A DNA stretch of 11,437 nucleotides from an uncultured Bacilli bacterium (GCA_947623755.1 CANQHB010000022.1:1-11437); one strand, 5' to 3'. Positions 5,837 to 11,437 are shown, counted from the first letter of the stretch. A program made the numbers and translations. The notes: generated from the sequence alone by a model not told the origin.

Positions 5837-6631
5837 ATGAAAAAAAGAATTATTAGTGCTATTATCATGCTCATTATTGTTGTTCCCATTGTTTGGTATG
5901 GTAAAAGCTTATTTAAAATTGGCGTCGGCCTCGTAAGCTTATTAGCTTTAAAAGAAATCTTTGATTTAAAAAAAAGTCATGGTAATATTCCTGATTTAGT
6001 AAAAGTTATTAGTATGATTTGTTTACTATTACTAGTTTTTGCCGAATTTGATAATAGTTATTCCATAATGTATGGTCTAACTTATCGCGGAATTGCTTTA
6101 TTATTACTTTTATTATTAGGATTAAGTCTATTTTACAAGCATGATGAATATAAAGCAACAGATGCGCTTTTTCTAATCGGCTCTATACTTCTTTTAGGTA
6201 CGGCCTTTAATACCATGATTTTAGTAAGAGTATTTAGTTTATACAAGTTTATTTTCTTAATTTTAATCTTCATTTTAACCGATACTTTTGCTTATCTTTG
6301 TGGTCGGGCTTTTGGTAAACATAAATTAATTCCCCATGTTAGTCCCAATAAAACTATTGAAGGTAGTCTATTAGGTACAATAATTGGTACTGTTGGCGCT
6401 AGTATTTTTTATCACTATTTAATAAATCCTCTTAATTATAAAATAGTTTTGGGTATCATAGTCTTATCTATTATTGGTCAAATAGGGGATTTAATCTTTA
6501 GTAAAATAAAGCGAGAAAATGATATTAAAGACTTTAGCAATTTAATTCCGGGCCATGGGGGTATTTTAGACCGTCTTGATAGTACTATTGCTATTATGCT
6601 TGGTTATTTATTATTATATAGTTTATTTTAA
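5837..6631 (+). CDS. cdsA: Phosphatidate cytidylyltransferase (CDP-diacylglycerol synthase)
   Basis: A 264-residue integral membrane enzyme that converts phosphatidic acid and CTP to CDP-diacylglycerol, the precursor of phosphatidylglycerol and other phospholipids. Several hydrophobic helices are evident (for example about 5-20, 27-41, 57-70, 84-99, 110-131 and 137-148). The catalytic C-terminal region has LTDTFAYLCGRAFGKHKL at 147-164, SPNKTIEGSL at 169-178, GDLIFSKIKREN at 217-228, and the family signature KDFSNLIPGHGGILDRLDS ending at 249. Length is normal (about 260-280). ATG 5837 follows a modest AGTAGGA site, downstream of a near-consensus promoter. rseP follows 12 nt later. In B. subtilis the order is uppS-cdsA-dxr-rasP; here uppS and dxr are missing, as dxr is in lactic acid bacteria that use the mevalonate route. 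Confidence 0.96.
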   Translation: MKKRIISAIIMLIIVVPIVWYGKSLFKIGVGLVSLLALKEIFDLKKSHGNIPDLVKVISMICLLLLVFAEFDNSYSIMYGLTYRGIALLLLLLLGLSLFYKHDEYKATDALFLIGSILLLGTAFNTMILVRVFSLYKFIFLILIFILTDTFAYLCGRAFGKHKLIPHVSPNKTIEGSLLGTIIGTVGASIFYHYLINPLNYKIVLGIIVLSIIGQIGDLIFSKIKRENDIKDFSNLIPGHGGILDRLDSTIAIMLGYLLLYSLF

Positions 6632-6643
6632 GGAGGAAACATT

Positions 6644-7699
6644 ATGTGGTTTATTACATTAATCTTATTAATTTTTATCTTAGGTCTTATTATTTTAGTT
6701 CATGAATTTGGCCACTTTATTATAGCCAAAAAAAGTGGTGTTTATATCTATGAATTTTCTATTGGTATGGGTCCTGTTATTCGAACGCATAAAGGTAAAG
6801 ATGGTATTCTTTATAACTTGCGCGCTTTTCCTATCGGTGGTTTTGTTTCCATGGCGGGTGAGGTTTACGAAGATGATGATACCCAGAAAATTCCTAAAGA
6901 AAAATTTATGTGCAACAAAAGTTGGTGGAAAAGAGTAATTATTTTAGGTGCCGGTGTCTTTAATAACTTCTTATTAGCTATTATTATATTGTTTTTTATG
7001 GCTCTAATCTGGGGTGCCCAAAAACTAACTCCCGAAATTGGTGAAGTTGTTAAAGACTCGGCCGTTGATAAAGCCGGTTTAAAAGAAGGGGATGTCATTC
7101 TTGCCATTAACGACCATAAAGTATTTAGTTGGGACCAAACCCAAATTCTTCTTTACATGAAAGATAAAGATAATACTTATGATTTTAAAATAAAACATGA
7201 AGATGGTAAAACCGAGACTTACCATATTAAACCGCAAATAACGAAAAATAGTGATACTGGTGAAAAATCTAAAATTTTTGGCTTTGGTATTGCTAATAAA
7301 ACCGAAAAAGGCTTTCTTCCTAGTGTTAAATATGCATTTGCCCGTTTTGGTAGCCTAGTAAGTACTATGTGGATGACAGTTGTTAATTTATTTACCGGTA
7401 AAATTGCCGTAAATAACTTATCTGGTCCAGTCGGTATCTATCATGTCGTTGGTGAAAGTATTAGTATTGGCCTTCAACAAGTAATATATTTAATTGCTTT
7501 CTTAAGTATTAATGTTGGTCTTATCAATATTTTACCAATCCCCGCCTTTGATGGTGGACGTATTTTCTTCTTAATTATTGAAAAAATTAAAGGTAGTCCT
7601 ATTAATCCGAAGTTTGAAAACCTTTGTCATACGATTTTCTTCTTCTTATTAATTGCGTTAATGATATACATTACTATCTTTGATATTATAAGATTTTAG
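6644..7699 (+). CDS. rseP: RseP/RasP-type intramembrane site-2 zinc metalloprotease
   Basis: A 351-residue intramembrane protease. Family members cut transmembrane segments of anti-sigma factors, cell-division proteins, leftover signal peptides or pheromone precursors. The zinc-binding HEFGH is at 20-24 in the first membrane helix. The conserved PIGGFVSMAGE block is at 63-73, followed by GAGVFNNFLLA at 102-112 in the second hydrophobic segment. A PDZ domain spans about 127-200 (GEVVKDSAVDKAGLKEGDVI). Then come NLSGPVGI at 258-265 and the second active-site motif, NILPIPAFDGGR at 295-306, with D303 as the third zinc ligand. Length is typical of a one-PDZ RasP/Eep rather than the two-PDZ proteobacterial RseP (about 450). 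ATG 6644 follows a strong AAGGAGG. The gene ends inside a terminator; proS and polC, its common downstream neighbours, are absent. Its substrate here is unknown. Confidence 0.95.
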   Translation: MWFITLILLIFILGLIILVHEFGHFIIAKKSGVYIYEFSIGMGPVIRTHKGKDGILYNLRAFPIGGFVSMAGEVYEDDDTQKIPKEKFMCNKSWWKRVIILGAGVFNNFLLAIIILFFMALIWGAQKLTPEIGEVVKDSAVDKAGLKEGDVILAINDHKVFSWDQTQILLYMKDKDNTYDFKIKHEDGKTETYHIKPQITKNSDTGEKSKIFGFGIANKTEKGFLPSVKYAFARFGSLVSTMWMTVVNLFTGKIAVNNLSGPVGIYHVVGESISIGLQQVIYLIAFLSINVGLINILPIPAFDGGRIFFLIIEKIKGSPINPKFENLCHTIFFFLLIALMIYITIFDIIRF

Positions 7700-7723
7700 A
7701 TTTCGTATCAAGAAATCTTTTTT
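7698..7723 (+). terminator. Rho-independent terminator after rseP
   Basis: AGATTTC (7698-7704) pairs with GAAATCT (7712-7718) around a GTATCAA loop, followed by a T tract. The 5' arm begins within the rseP TAG stop codon (7697-7699). Confidence 0.88.
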
Positions 7724-7737
7724 CTTTTCCAAAAATA

Positions 7738-7746
7738 TGATACAAT
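7738..7746 (+). promoter_or_regulatory. Extended -10 promoter for tRNA-Arg
   Basis: TGA-TACAAT (7738-7746) is an extended -10 one base from consensus, 8 nt before the mature tRNA 5' end. The region 17 nt further up is only a T run, so no proper -35 is visible. Its place between the rseP terminator and the tRNA supports the call. Confidence 0.6.
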
Positions 7747-7754
7747 ATATCTAG

Positions 7755-7831
7755 GTTCCGGTAGTTCAGTTGGATAGAATGTTGGCCTCCGACGCCAAAG
7801 GTCGTGAGTTCGAATCTCACCCGGAACACCA
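7755..7831 (+). tRNA. tRNA-Arg, anticodon CCG
   Basis: All four arms fold. The acceptor GTTCCGG (7755-7761) pairs with CCGGAAC (7821-7827), with discriminator A7828 and encoded CCA (7829-7831). The D stem is GTTC/GAAT, closed by one G-T pair. The anticodon stem TTGGC/GCCAA (7782-7786/7794-7798) holds loop CTCCGAC, giving anticodon CCG at 7789-7791, which reads CGG. The variable loop has 5 nt. The T stem GTGAG/CTCAC holds loop TTCGAAT. The D loop has A at position 20, a major arginine identity element, which supports charging by ArgRS. CGG codons are in real use in this window, for example at conserved arginines of RuvB. The tRNA is followed after 22 nt by a small protein gene with no terminator between them. 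Confidence 0.96.
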
Positions 7832-7853
7832 TTTTAGTTGGGAGAATTAAAAA

Positions 7854-8021
7854 ATGAACCGTAAAGAAATGGAAAAAGCTATAATTGAACATTATAAAAG
7901 AGAAGGCTTCAATAAAACCGAAGCTTACTTAAAAACTAAAACTGATAGTGAAATTGAAACTATTTATTATAATATTCTAGATGAAATTGAAGCTTATGAA
8001 GACACTGATATCGAAGATTAA
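7854..8021 (+). CDS. Small hypothetical protein (55 aa) cotranscribed with tRNA-Arg
   Basis: A 55-residue, highly charged, probably all-helical protein. It starts MNRKEMEKAIIEHYKREG, and its C-terminal half has an I..IYYNILDEIEAYED segment, so two helices around a short turn (about residues 27-32) are likely. It has no cysteine, signal peptide or membrane segment, and is cytoplasmic by inspection. ATG 7854 has a GGGAGA site (7840-7845) 8 nt upstream, and the frame ends directly at an intrinsic terminator. Both points argue for a real gene. It lies 22 nt after the tRNA CCA end, with no promoter visible in between. The overall pattern (basic start, short turn, D/E...LY-like end) faintly recalls the small BH0509-type proteins of Bacilli; this is a weak impression from memory. 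Function unknown. Confidence 0.75.
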   Translation: MNRKEMEKAIIEHYKREGFNKTEAYLKTKTDSEIETIYYNILDEIEAYEDTDIED

Positions 8022-8049
8022 ACTAACTAAAAAAGTTAGTTTTTCTTTT
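8021..8049 (+). terminator. Rho-independent terminator after the 55-aa gene
   Basis: AACTAACT (8021-8028) pairs with AGTTAGTT (8034-8041) around an AAAAA loop, followed by TTTCTTTT. The stem begins at the last base of the stop codon. The A5 loop is the same as in the terminator at 5739-5763. Confidence 0.88.
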
Positions 8050-8058
8050 AAAATACTC

Positions 8059-8087
8059 TATACATTTAAACAATTGTATGCTATGAT
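8059..8087 (+). promoter_or_regulatory. Promoter of the ruvA operon
   Basis: TGC-TATGAT (8079-8087) is an extended -10 one base from consensus. TATACA (8059-8064) lies 17 nt upstream as a 4/6 match to the -35. The promoter is between a terminator and ruvA and would drive the whole ruvA-to-glyA run, in which no other clear promoter is seen. Confidence 0.6.
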
Positions 8088-8093
8088 AATATT

Positions 8094-8098
8094 AGGTG
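8094..8098 (+). promoter_or_regulatory. Ribosome-binding site that fixes the ruvA start
   Basis: AGGTG lies 6 nt before ATG 8105. An in-frame GTG at 8096 overlaps this site and would add three residues (M-I-K) that RuvA proteins do not need, so the ATG is preferred. The layout matches the HIT gene exactly. Confidence 0.65.
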
Positions 8099-8104
8099 AT
8101 TAAA

Positions 8105-8659
8105 ATGTTAAATTATATCATAGGTAAAGTTGTTCTTCAAGAAAGCAATTATATTGTTGTAGATAATAATAATATTGGTTATACAATTTTTGTTGCTAAT
8201 CCCTTTAGTTTTGAATTAAATAGTGAAGTTCAAGTTTATTTATATAATCAAGTAAAAGAAGATGAATATAGTTTATATGGCTTTAAAAGTAACGAAGAAC
8301 GAGTTTTATTTTTAAAACTTATTAATGTTAAAGGCTTGGGTCCTAAAATGGTTATGCCAATGCTAGCAACTGGCAGTATTGCCGGTATTGTGGACGCTAT
8401 CGACCGGGAAAACATTCTTTATTTAACTAAATTCCCTAAAATCGGGGAAAAATTAGCTCGGCAAATCATCTTAGACTTAAAAGGCAAATTAGCCTCTAAA
8501 GAAGAATTAAGTGCCTCTAGTGATTTTGATGAATTAGTAAGCGTCTTAGAAAGTCTTGGTTATAAAAATTCTGAAATTAAGAAAGTTATACCTAAAGTAA
8601 ATGCCTCACTTGATATTGAAAGTCAAATAAAAGAAGCTTTAAAATTAATGCTTAAATAA
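8105..8659 (+). CDS. ruvA: Holliday junction DNA helicase subunit RuvA
   Basis: A 184-residue RuvA, which binds the four-way Holliday junction as a tetramer and loads the RuvB motor for branch migration in recombination repair. The N-terminal OB-fold domain covers about 1-62 (YIIGKVV, NNNIGYTIFV, EDEYSLYGF). Two helix-hairpin-helix DNA-binding motifs follow, LINVKGLGPKMVMPML at 72-87 and LTKFPKIGEKLARQ at 107-120. After a short acidic hinge, the C-terminal RuvB-binding domain contains SVLESLGYKNSEIKK at 146-160. It is slightly shorter than the usual 195-205 residues because the hinge is short. In the second HhH the order is ARQI where relatives usually have A-E/Q-R-I. It is first in a plus-strand run with a nucleotidase and ruvB; ruvC is absent, as is normal in Firmicutes. 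Confidence 0.96.
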   Translation: MLNYIIGKVVLQESNYIVVDNNNIGYTIFVANPFSFELNSEVQVYLYNQVKEDEYSLYGFKSNEERVLFLKLINVKGLGPKMVMPMLATGSIAGIVDAIDRENILYLTKFPKIGEKLARQIILDLKGKLASKEELSASSDFDELVSVLESLGYKNSEIKKVIPKVNASLDIESQIKEALKLMLK

Positions 8660-8668
8660 GGAGGACCT

Positions 8669-9211
8669 ATGGTAATAGGAATTGATATTGATAATACGAT
8701 AACTAATACTCATACGACTACTATGAAATATTTAGCCCAGTATGATAAAAGCTGTTTAGATTGGCACACTTTGCCCTATACCAAACAAGCCGAATTTCTT
8801 ACTTTATATAGTGATAATATTTTAAGTGAATGTTCTCTAAAAGATTATGTTAGTGAAGCCTTAAATTATCTTCATAATAACGGCTATAAATTAATTTTTA
8901 TCACGGCTAGAAGTAATCGTTATTCTCCTAATATTACTACTATTACCCAAAACTATTTTGCAAAATATAATATTCCTTATGATGATTTAATCTTTAATGC
9001 TGATTATAATACCTCAAAAGGAGAAATTGCCCACCAAAATAAGGTCTCTTTATTTATTGATGATAAAGAAGAAAATTTAGATACTATTGCGAAATATAAT
9101 ATTGAATGCCTTAAATTTATTTCTCCTAATTCTAAAAAAAGTAGCAGTAAATATAAGACATTTACCAATTGGCATGATATAATAGAATATATAGATTTAA
9201 GAAAGGACTAA
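8669..9211 (+). CDS. HAD-superfamily nucleotidase, NT5C-like
   Basis: A 180-residue HAD-superfamily hydrolase most like the 5'(3')-deoxyribonucleotidase (NT5C) type that removes phosphate from nucleoside monophosphates. Motif I is GIDIDNTIT with nucleophile D6 and general acid D8. Motif II is IFITAR with T79. A lysine candidate for motif III lies in SKGEIAHQ (K117), and motif IV is LFIDDKEENL with D131 and D132. A helical cap lies between motifs I and II (about 14-60). Length fits the family (about 170-200). ATG 8669 follows AAGGAGG (8658-8664), 9 nt after the ruvA stop, and ruvB begins 5 nt after its end, so all three are almost certainly cotranscribed. In most Firmicutes ruvA and ruvB are adjacent, which makes this placement unusual. 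The exact nucleotide substrate is not readable; a general phosphatase role remains possible. Confidence 0.85.
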   Translation: MVIGIDIDNTITNTHTTTMKYLAQYDKSCLDWHTLPYTKQAEFLTLYSDNILSECSLKDYVSEALNYLHNNGYKLIFITARSNRYSPNITTITQNYFAKYNIPYDDLIFNADYNTSKGEIAHQNKVSLFIDDKEENLDTIAKYNIECLKFISPNSKKSSSKYKTFTNWHDIIEYIDLRKD

Positions 9212-9216
9212 GTTTT

Positions 9217-10221
9217 ATGGATGACCGAATAATTACTACTGAAGAATTAGACACCGATATTTTTGAAAAAAGCCTAAGGCCATTAAGTTTAGACGAATAT
9301 ATTGGTCAAGATGAAATAAAAGAAAATCTCCGTATCTTTATCGAAGCCGCCAAAATGCGTGAAGAACCTTTGGACCATGTCTTATTATATGGGCCACCTG
9401 GTTTAGGTAAAACAACTCTTGCTCATATTATTGCTAACGAACTTGGTTGCAATATTAAAACTGCTAGTGGTCCTTCTTTAGAAAAAAGTGGCGATTTAGC
9501 CGCCGTTTTATCTACATTAGAACCCGGAGACGTCTTATTTATTGATGAAATTCATCGCATGCCTAAGTATGTTGAAGAAATATTATATCCGGCGATGGAA
9601 GACTTTGAGTTAGATATTATTATTGGCGCCGATGGTAAAAGTCGTAGTATCAAAATTGATTTACCCCCATTTACTTTAGTCGGGGCTACCACCCGGGCTG
9701 GTGATTTATCTGGCCCTTTACGTGACCGTTTTGGTATTGTTTCAAAATTAAATTATTATAAAGATACTGAATTACAACAAATAGTTAAACGAACTAGTCG
9801 CGTTTTAAATATGAATATAAGTGATGACGCAGCCCTAGAAATTGCTCGTCGGTGTCGTAAAACGCCTCGTATTGCCAATCGTTTGTTTAAAAGAGTTCGG
9901 GATTTTGCACTAGTTGAAGGAACCGGCGAAATCGATAAAGAAATTACTCTTAATAGTTTACAACGCTTAAAAGTCGATGAATTTGGCTTAGACCAAATCG
10001 ATATTGAATATTTAGAAGCTTTAATCCATAAATTTAATGGTGGCCCTGTCGGAGTTGAAACGATTTCGACCGCTATCGGTGAAGAAACAAGTACTATCGA
10101 GGATGTCGTTGAACCTTTTCTATTACAAGAAGGTTTTATTAGACGTACACAAAGAGGTCGAGTGGCAACCGATAAAGCCTATGAACACTTAAAAACTAAT
10201 CGTCAAGAATCATTATTTTAA
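9217..10221 (+). CDS. ruvB: Holliday junction branch migration ATPase RuvB
   Basis: A 334-residue AAA+ ATPase that forms hexameric rings on either side of the RuvA-bound junction and drives branch migration. The N-terminus LRPLSLDEYIGQ (20-31) is typical. Walker A is GPPGLGKT at 59-66, Walker B LFIDEIHR at 107-114, sensor 1 GATTRAGDL at 156-164, and the arginine-finger region GPLRDRFG at 166-173. ARRCRKTPRIANRLFKRVRD gives the sensor 2 region. The C-terminal winged helix contains GGPVGVETISTAIGEE and ends with IRRTQRGR. Length matches the family (about 330-340). ATG 9217 follows an AGAAAGGA site. It contains CGG and AGG codons at invariant arginines, useful evidence for the standard code. A 90-nt gap with a mini-ORF separates it from folD. 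Confidence 0.98.
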   Translation: MDDRIITTEELDTDIFEKSLRPLSLDEYIGQDEIKENLRIFIEAAKMREEPLDHVLLYGPPGLGKTTLAHIIANELGCNIKTASGPSLEKSGDLAAVLSTLEPGDVLFIDEIHRMPKYVEEILYPAMEDFELDIIIGADGKSRSIKIDLPPFTLVGATTRAGDLSGPLRDRFGIVSKLNYYKDTELQQIVKRTSRVLNMNISDDAALEIARRCRKTPRIANRLFKRVRDFALVEGTGEIDKEITLNSLQRLKVDEFGLDQIDIEYLEALIHKFNGGPVGVETISTAIGEETSTIEDVVEPFLLQEGFIRRTQRGRVATDKAYEHLKTNRQESLF

Positions 10222-10234
10222 GGAGTTGATTACC

Positions 10235-10276
10235 ATGCCTATGTTATTGCTTATTAAAGAGTGTTATTTACTGTAA
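10235..10276 (+). CDS. Possible 13-codon mini-ORF between ruvB and folD
   Basis: An AAGGAG ribosome-binding site (10221-10226) overlaps the ruvB stop and lies 8 nt before ATG 10235, which opens a frame MPMLLLIKECYLL ending at TAA. The peptide is hydrophobic with one Lys, one Glu and one Cys. Its strong start signal in a 90-nt gap is more than expected by chance, but 13 codons give no coding evidence. It could be a leader peptide that couples or attenuates folD translation, a tiny membrane peptide, or the remains of a lost gene that followed ruvB. It has no run of one amino acid that would mark a classical attenuator. Confidence 0.3.
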   Translation: MPMLLLIKECYLL

Positions 10277-10311
10277 AATATCCTATTTTTAATTTAGAAA
10301 GGAGATTAATT

Positions 10312-11175
10312 ATGGAAATAATAGATGGAAAAAAAATTGCTCAAGAAATAAGAGCTAGTTTAAAAGAAGAAGTAAAAAACTTAAATCAAGAAATTAAACT
10401 TGCTATCATCTTAGTGGGCGAAAATGACGCCAGTGAAATATATGTCCGTAATAAAATTCGGGCTTGTGAAGAAATTGGTCTTAAATCTGAAGTCTATCGT
10501 TTTACTAAAGATAATACTACCGCGGAAATCATAAATTGTATTAAAGACTTAAACGCGATGGAAAATGTTTATGGGATTATTGTGCAAAGCCCTGTATTAG
10601 CTCAATTTGATGAAGATTACCTTACAAGTTTTATCGACCCCCAAAAAGACGTCGATGGGTTTGGCATTTATAGTTTAGGGTCACTTGCTTCTGGTAAAGA
10701 AAATTTTCTGGCCGCGACCCCTTATGGTATTATTAAAATGTTAGAATATCATAATATTGATTTAAGTGGTAAACATGTCGTAATAATTGGACGTAGTAAA
10801 ATTGTTGGTCGCCCTTTAGCTTTAGCTATGTTAAATCGGCACGCGACCGTGACTATCACGCATTCTAAAACTTCTAATTTAAAAGAAATTACCCAAACTG
10901 CCGATATTTTAGTGGTCGCTATCGGTAAAGCAAATTATATTGATGATAGTTATATCAAAGAGGGGGCAATTGTTATCGACGTCGGTATTAACCGAGTAAA
11001 TGGCAAAGTCGTTGGTGACGTAAACTTTGCTTTAGCCAGTAAAAAAGCCAGTCTTATTACTCCTGTACCAGGAGGAGTTGGTCCTATGACTGTTGCTATG
11101 TTACTAAATAATGTAGTATTAAGTGTAAAGAAAAGAGGAGAAAAAAATTGGACAAAAGAATTAAAGAAGCCTTAG
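10312..11175 (+). CDS. folD: Bifunctional methylene-THF dehydrogenase / methenyl-THF cyclohydrolase FolD
   Basis: A 287-residue cytoplasmic enzyme that oxidises 5,10-methylene-THF to methenyl-THF with NAD(P)+ and then hydrolyses it to 10-formyl-THF. Catalytic residues keep the E. coli spacing with an offset of 6: Y44, K48 (YVRNKIRACEEIG), Q92, and D115 in KDVDGF. The Rossmann half has VVIIGRSKIVGRPLA at 156-170, ATVTITHSKT at 178-187, and the C-terminal signature TPVPGGVGPMTVAML at 250-264. Two usually conserved patches are altered: VQLPLP is VQSPVL at 91-96, and PCTP is AATP at 134-137. The start is ATG 10312, 7 nt after AAAGGAG (10298-10304). A longer reading from GTG 10261 would add 17 residues unlike the family. 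Its 3' end overlaps glyA, the enzyme that supplies its substrate. Confidence 0.96.
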   Translation: MEIIDGKKIAQEIRASLKEEVKNLNQEIKLAIILVGENDASEIYVRNKIRACEEIGLKSEVYRFTKDNTTAEIINCIKDLNAMENVYGIIVQSPVLAQFDEDYLTSFIDPQKDVDGFGIYSLGSLASGKENFLAATPYGIIKMLEYHNIDLSGKHVVIIGRSKIVGRPLALAMLNRHATVTITHSKTSNLKEITQTADILVVAIGKANYIDDSYIKEGAIVIDVGINRVNGKVVGDVNFALASKKASLITPVPGGVGPMTVAMLLNNVVLSVKKRGEKNWTKELKKP

Positions 11176-11437
11176 AAAAAGAGAAGCTAAGACAACAAAA
11201 TAATATTGAACTTATTGCTTCCGAAAATTATGTATCAAAAAGTATTTTAGAATTACAGGGTAGTATTTTTACCAATAAATATGCGGAAGGATATAGTGGT
11301 AAAAGATACTATGGTGGGTGTGTTAATGTTGATACTATCGAAGATTTAGCTATTTCTTATGCTACAAAGTTGTTTCATGCTAAATATGCTAATGTACAAC
11401 CCCATAGTGGTTCTAGTGCCAATATGGCGGTATATCG
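11148..11437 (+). CDS. glyA: Serine hydroxymethyltransferase, 5' part (runs off the window)
   Basis: The first 96 codons of SHMT, the pyridoxal-phosphate enzyme that interconverts serine and glycine while charging THF with a methylene group. Recognisable blocks are IELIASENYVSKSILELQGS (about 20-39), TNKYAEGYSGKRYYGGC (about 41-57), VDTIEDLAI (59-67) and the PLP-region start ANVQPHSGSSANMAVY (about 81-96). The family usually has P where this protein has S in EGYSGKRYYGG. The start is TTG 11148, 7 nt after AGAGGAG (11134-11140), lying 28 nt inside the 3' end of folD in another frame. Translation is therefore likely coupled to folD, matching their linked chemistry. The gene is cut by the window end, not broken. 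Confidence 0.96.
   Translation, partial: MDKRIKEALEKEKLRQQNNIELIASENYVSKSILELQGSIFTNKYAEGYSGKRYYGGCVNVDTIEDLAISYATKLFHAKYANVQPHSGSSANMAVY

Noticed and set aside
6735..7107. Two frames (plus 6735-6938, minus 6865-7107) inside rseP
   Set aside because: They overlap conserved RseP motifs in other frames and have no start signals of their own.
7755..7831. tRNA-Arg as a code-changing tRNA that reads CGG as Trp or Gln
   Set aside because: A20 in the D loop and CGG at invariant RuvB arginines support normal Arg decoding.
7755..7831. tRNA 3' end as an integration (att) site for a mobile element
   Set aside because: No integrase and no direct repeat of the tRNA 3' end were noticed in the window, and the downstream genes are housekeeping.
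7686..7892. Minus-strand 68-codon open frame containing a FELTTFGVGGQ-like stretch
   Set aside because: It runs antisense through tRNA-Arg; this is a well-known kind of false protein read from the complement of a tRNA gene.
10226..10279. Internal promoter for folD (TTGATT, or TAAAAT at 10274-10279)
   Set aside because: No -35/-10 pair with 16-18 nt spacing and acceptable matches could be found.
10261..10311. GTG 10261 as the folD start (17 extra residues)
   Set aside because: The extension is unlike FolD N-termini, lacks a ribosome-binding site and passes through the AAAGGAG used by ATG 10312.

Overview
The window is AT-rich, densely coding chromosomal DNA that fits a spore-forming low-GC Gram-positive of class Bacilli. 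The pointers are a recognisable CotE spore-coat protein, Bacilli-type proteins throughout, strong Shine-Dalgarno sites, TTG starts, and terminators made of a short stem plus a T tract. I cannot name a genus. An uncultured gut lineage near Erysipelotrichales or RF39 is plausible, but that is inference. The genetic code looks standard. Twelve complete genes end in TAA (10) or TAG (2), none in TGA, and Trp is TGG. CGG and AGG occur at Arg positions conserved in RuvB.

Layout. (1) 1-391: a HIT-family hydrolase on the minus strand with its own terminator. It shares a short divergent promoter region with cotE. (2) 440-1633: cotE, with a mother-cell-type promoter candidate, then a strong housekeeping promoter driving rpsP-khpA, closed by a terminator. 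The usual partners ffh, rimM, trmD and rplS are absent. (3) 1671-5763: one 3.9-kb monocistronic gene for a 1314-residue membrane-anchored surface protein. Its parts are an NPCBM-like glycan-binding module, a helical region, a transglutaminase/papain-like Cys-His core, a TPR-like region, a beta-sandwich, an F5/8 type C (discoidin) domain, two Ig-like repeats, an Asn/Ser-rich stalk and a C-terminal membrane helix. This is the most distinctive gene in the window. (4) 5787-7723: cdsA-rseP, covering CDP-diacylglycerol synthesis and site-2 proteolysis, with dxr missing between them. (5) 7738-8049: tRNA-Arg(CCG) followed after 22 nt by a 55-codon small gene inside the same promoter/terminator unit. 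(6) 8059-end: ruvA, a HAD-type nucleotidase, ruvB, a 13-codon mini-ORF, folD and the start of glyA, all on the plus strand with no clear terminator between them.

Functionally, most of the window is housekeeping: translation (S16, KhpA, tRNA-Arg), membrane lipid and membrane proteolysis, Holliday-junction processing, and a folate one-carbon pair in which SHMT makes 5,10-methylene-THF and FolD oxidises it. The accessory elements are the large surface protein, the tRNA-linked small gene, the nucleotidase placed between ruvA and ruvB, and the mini-ORF before folD. I see no IS element, prophage, CRISPR array or replication origin.
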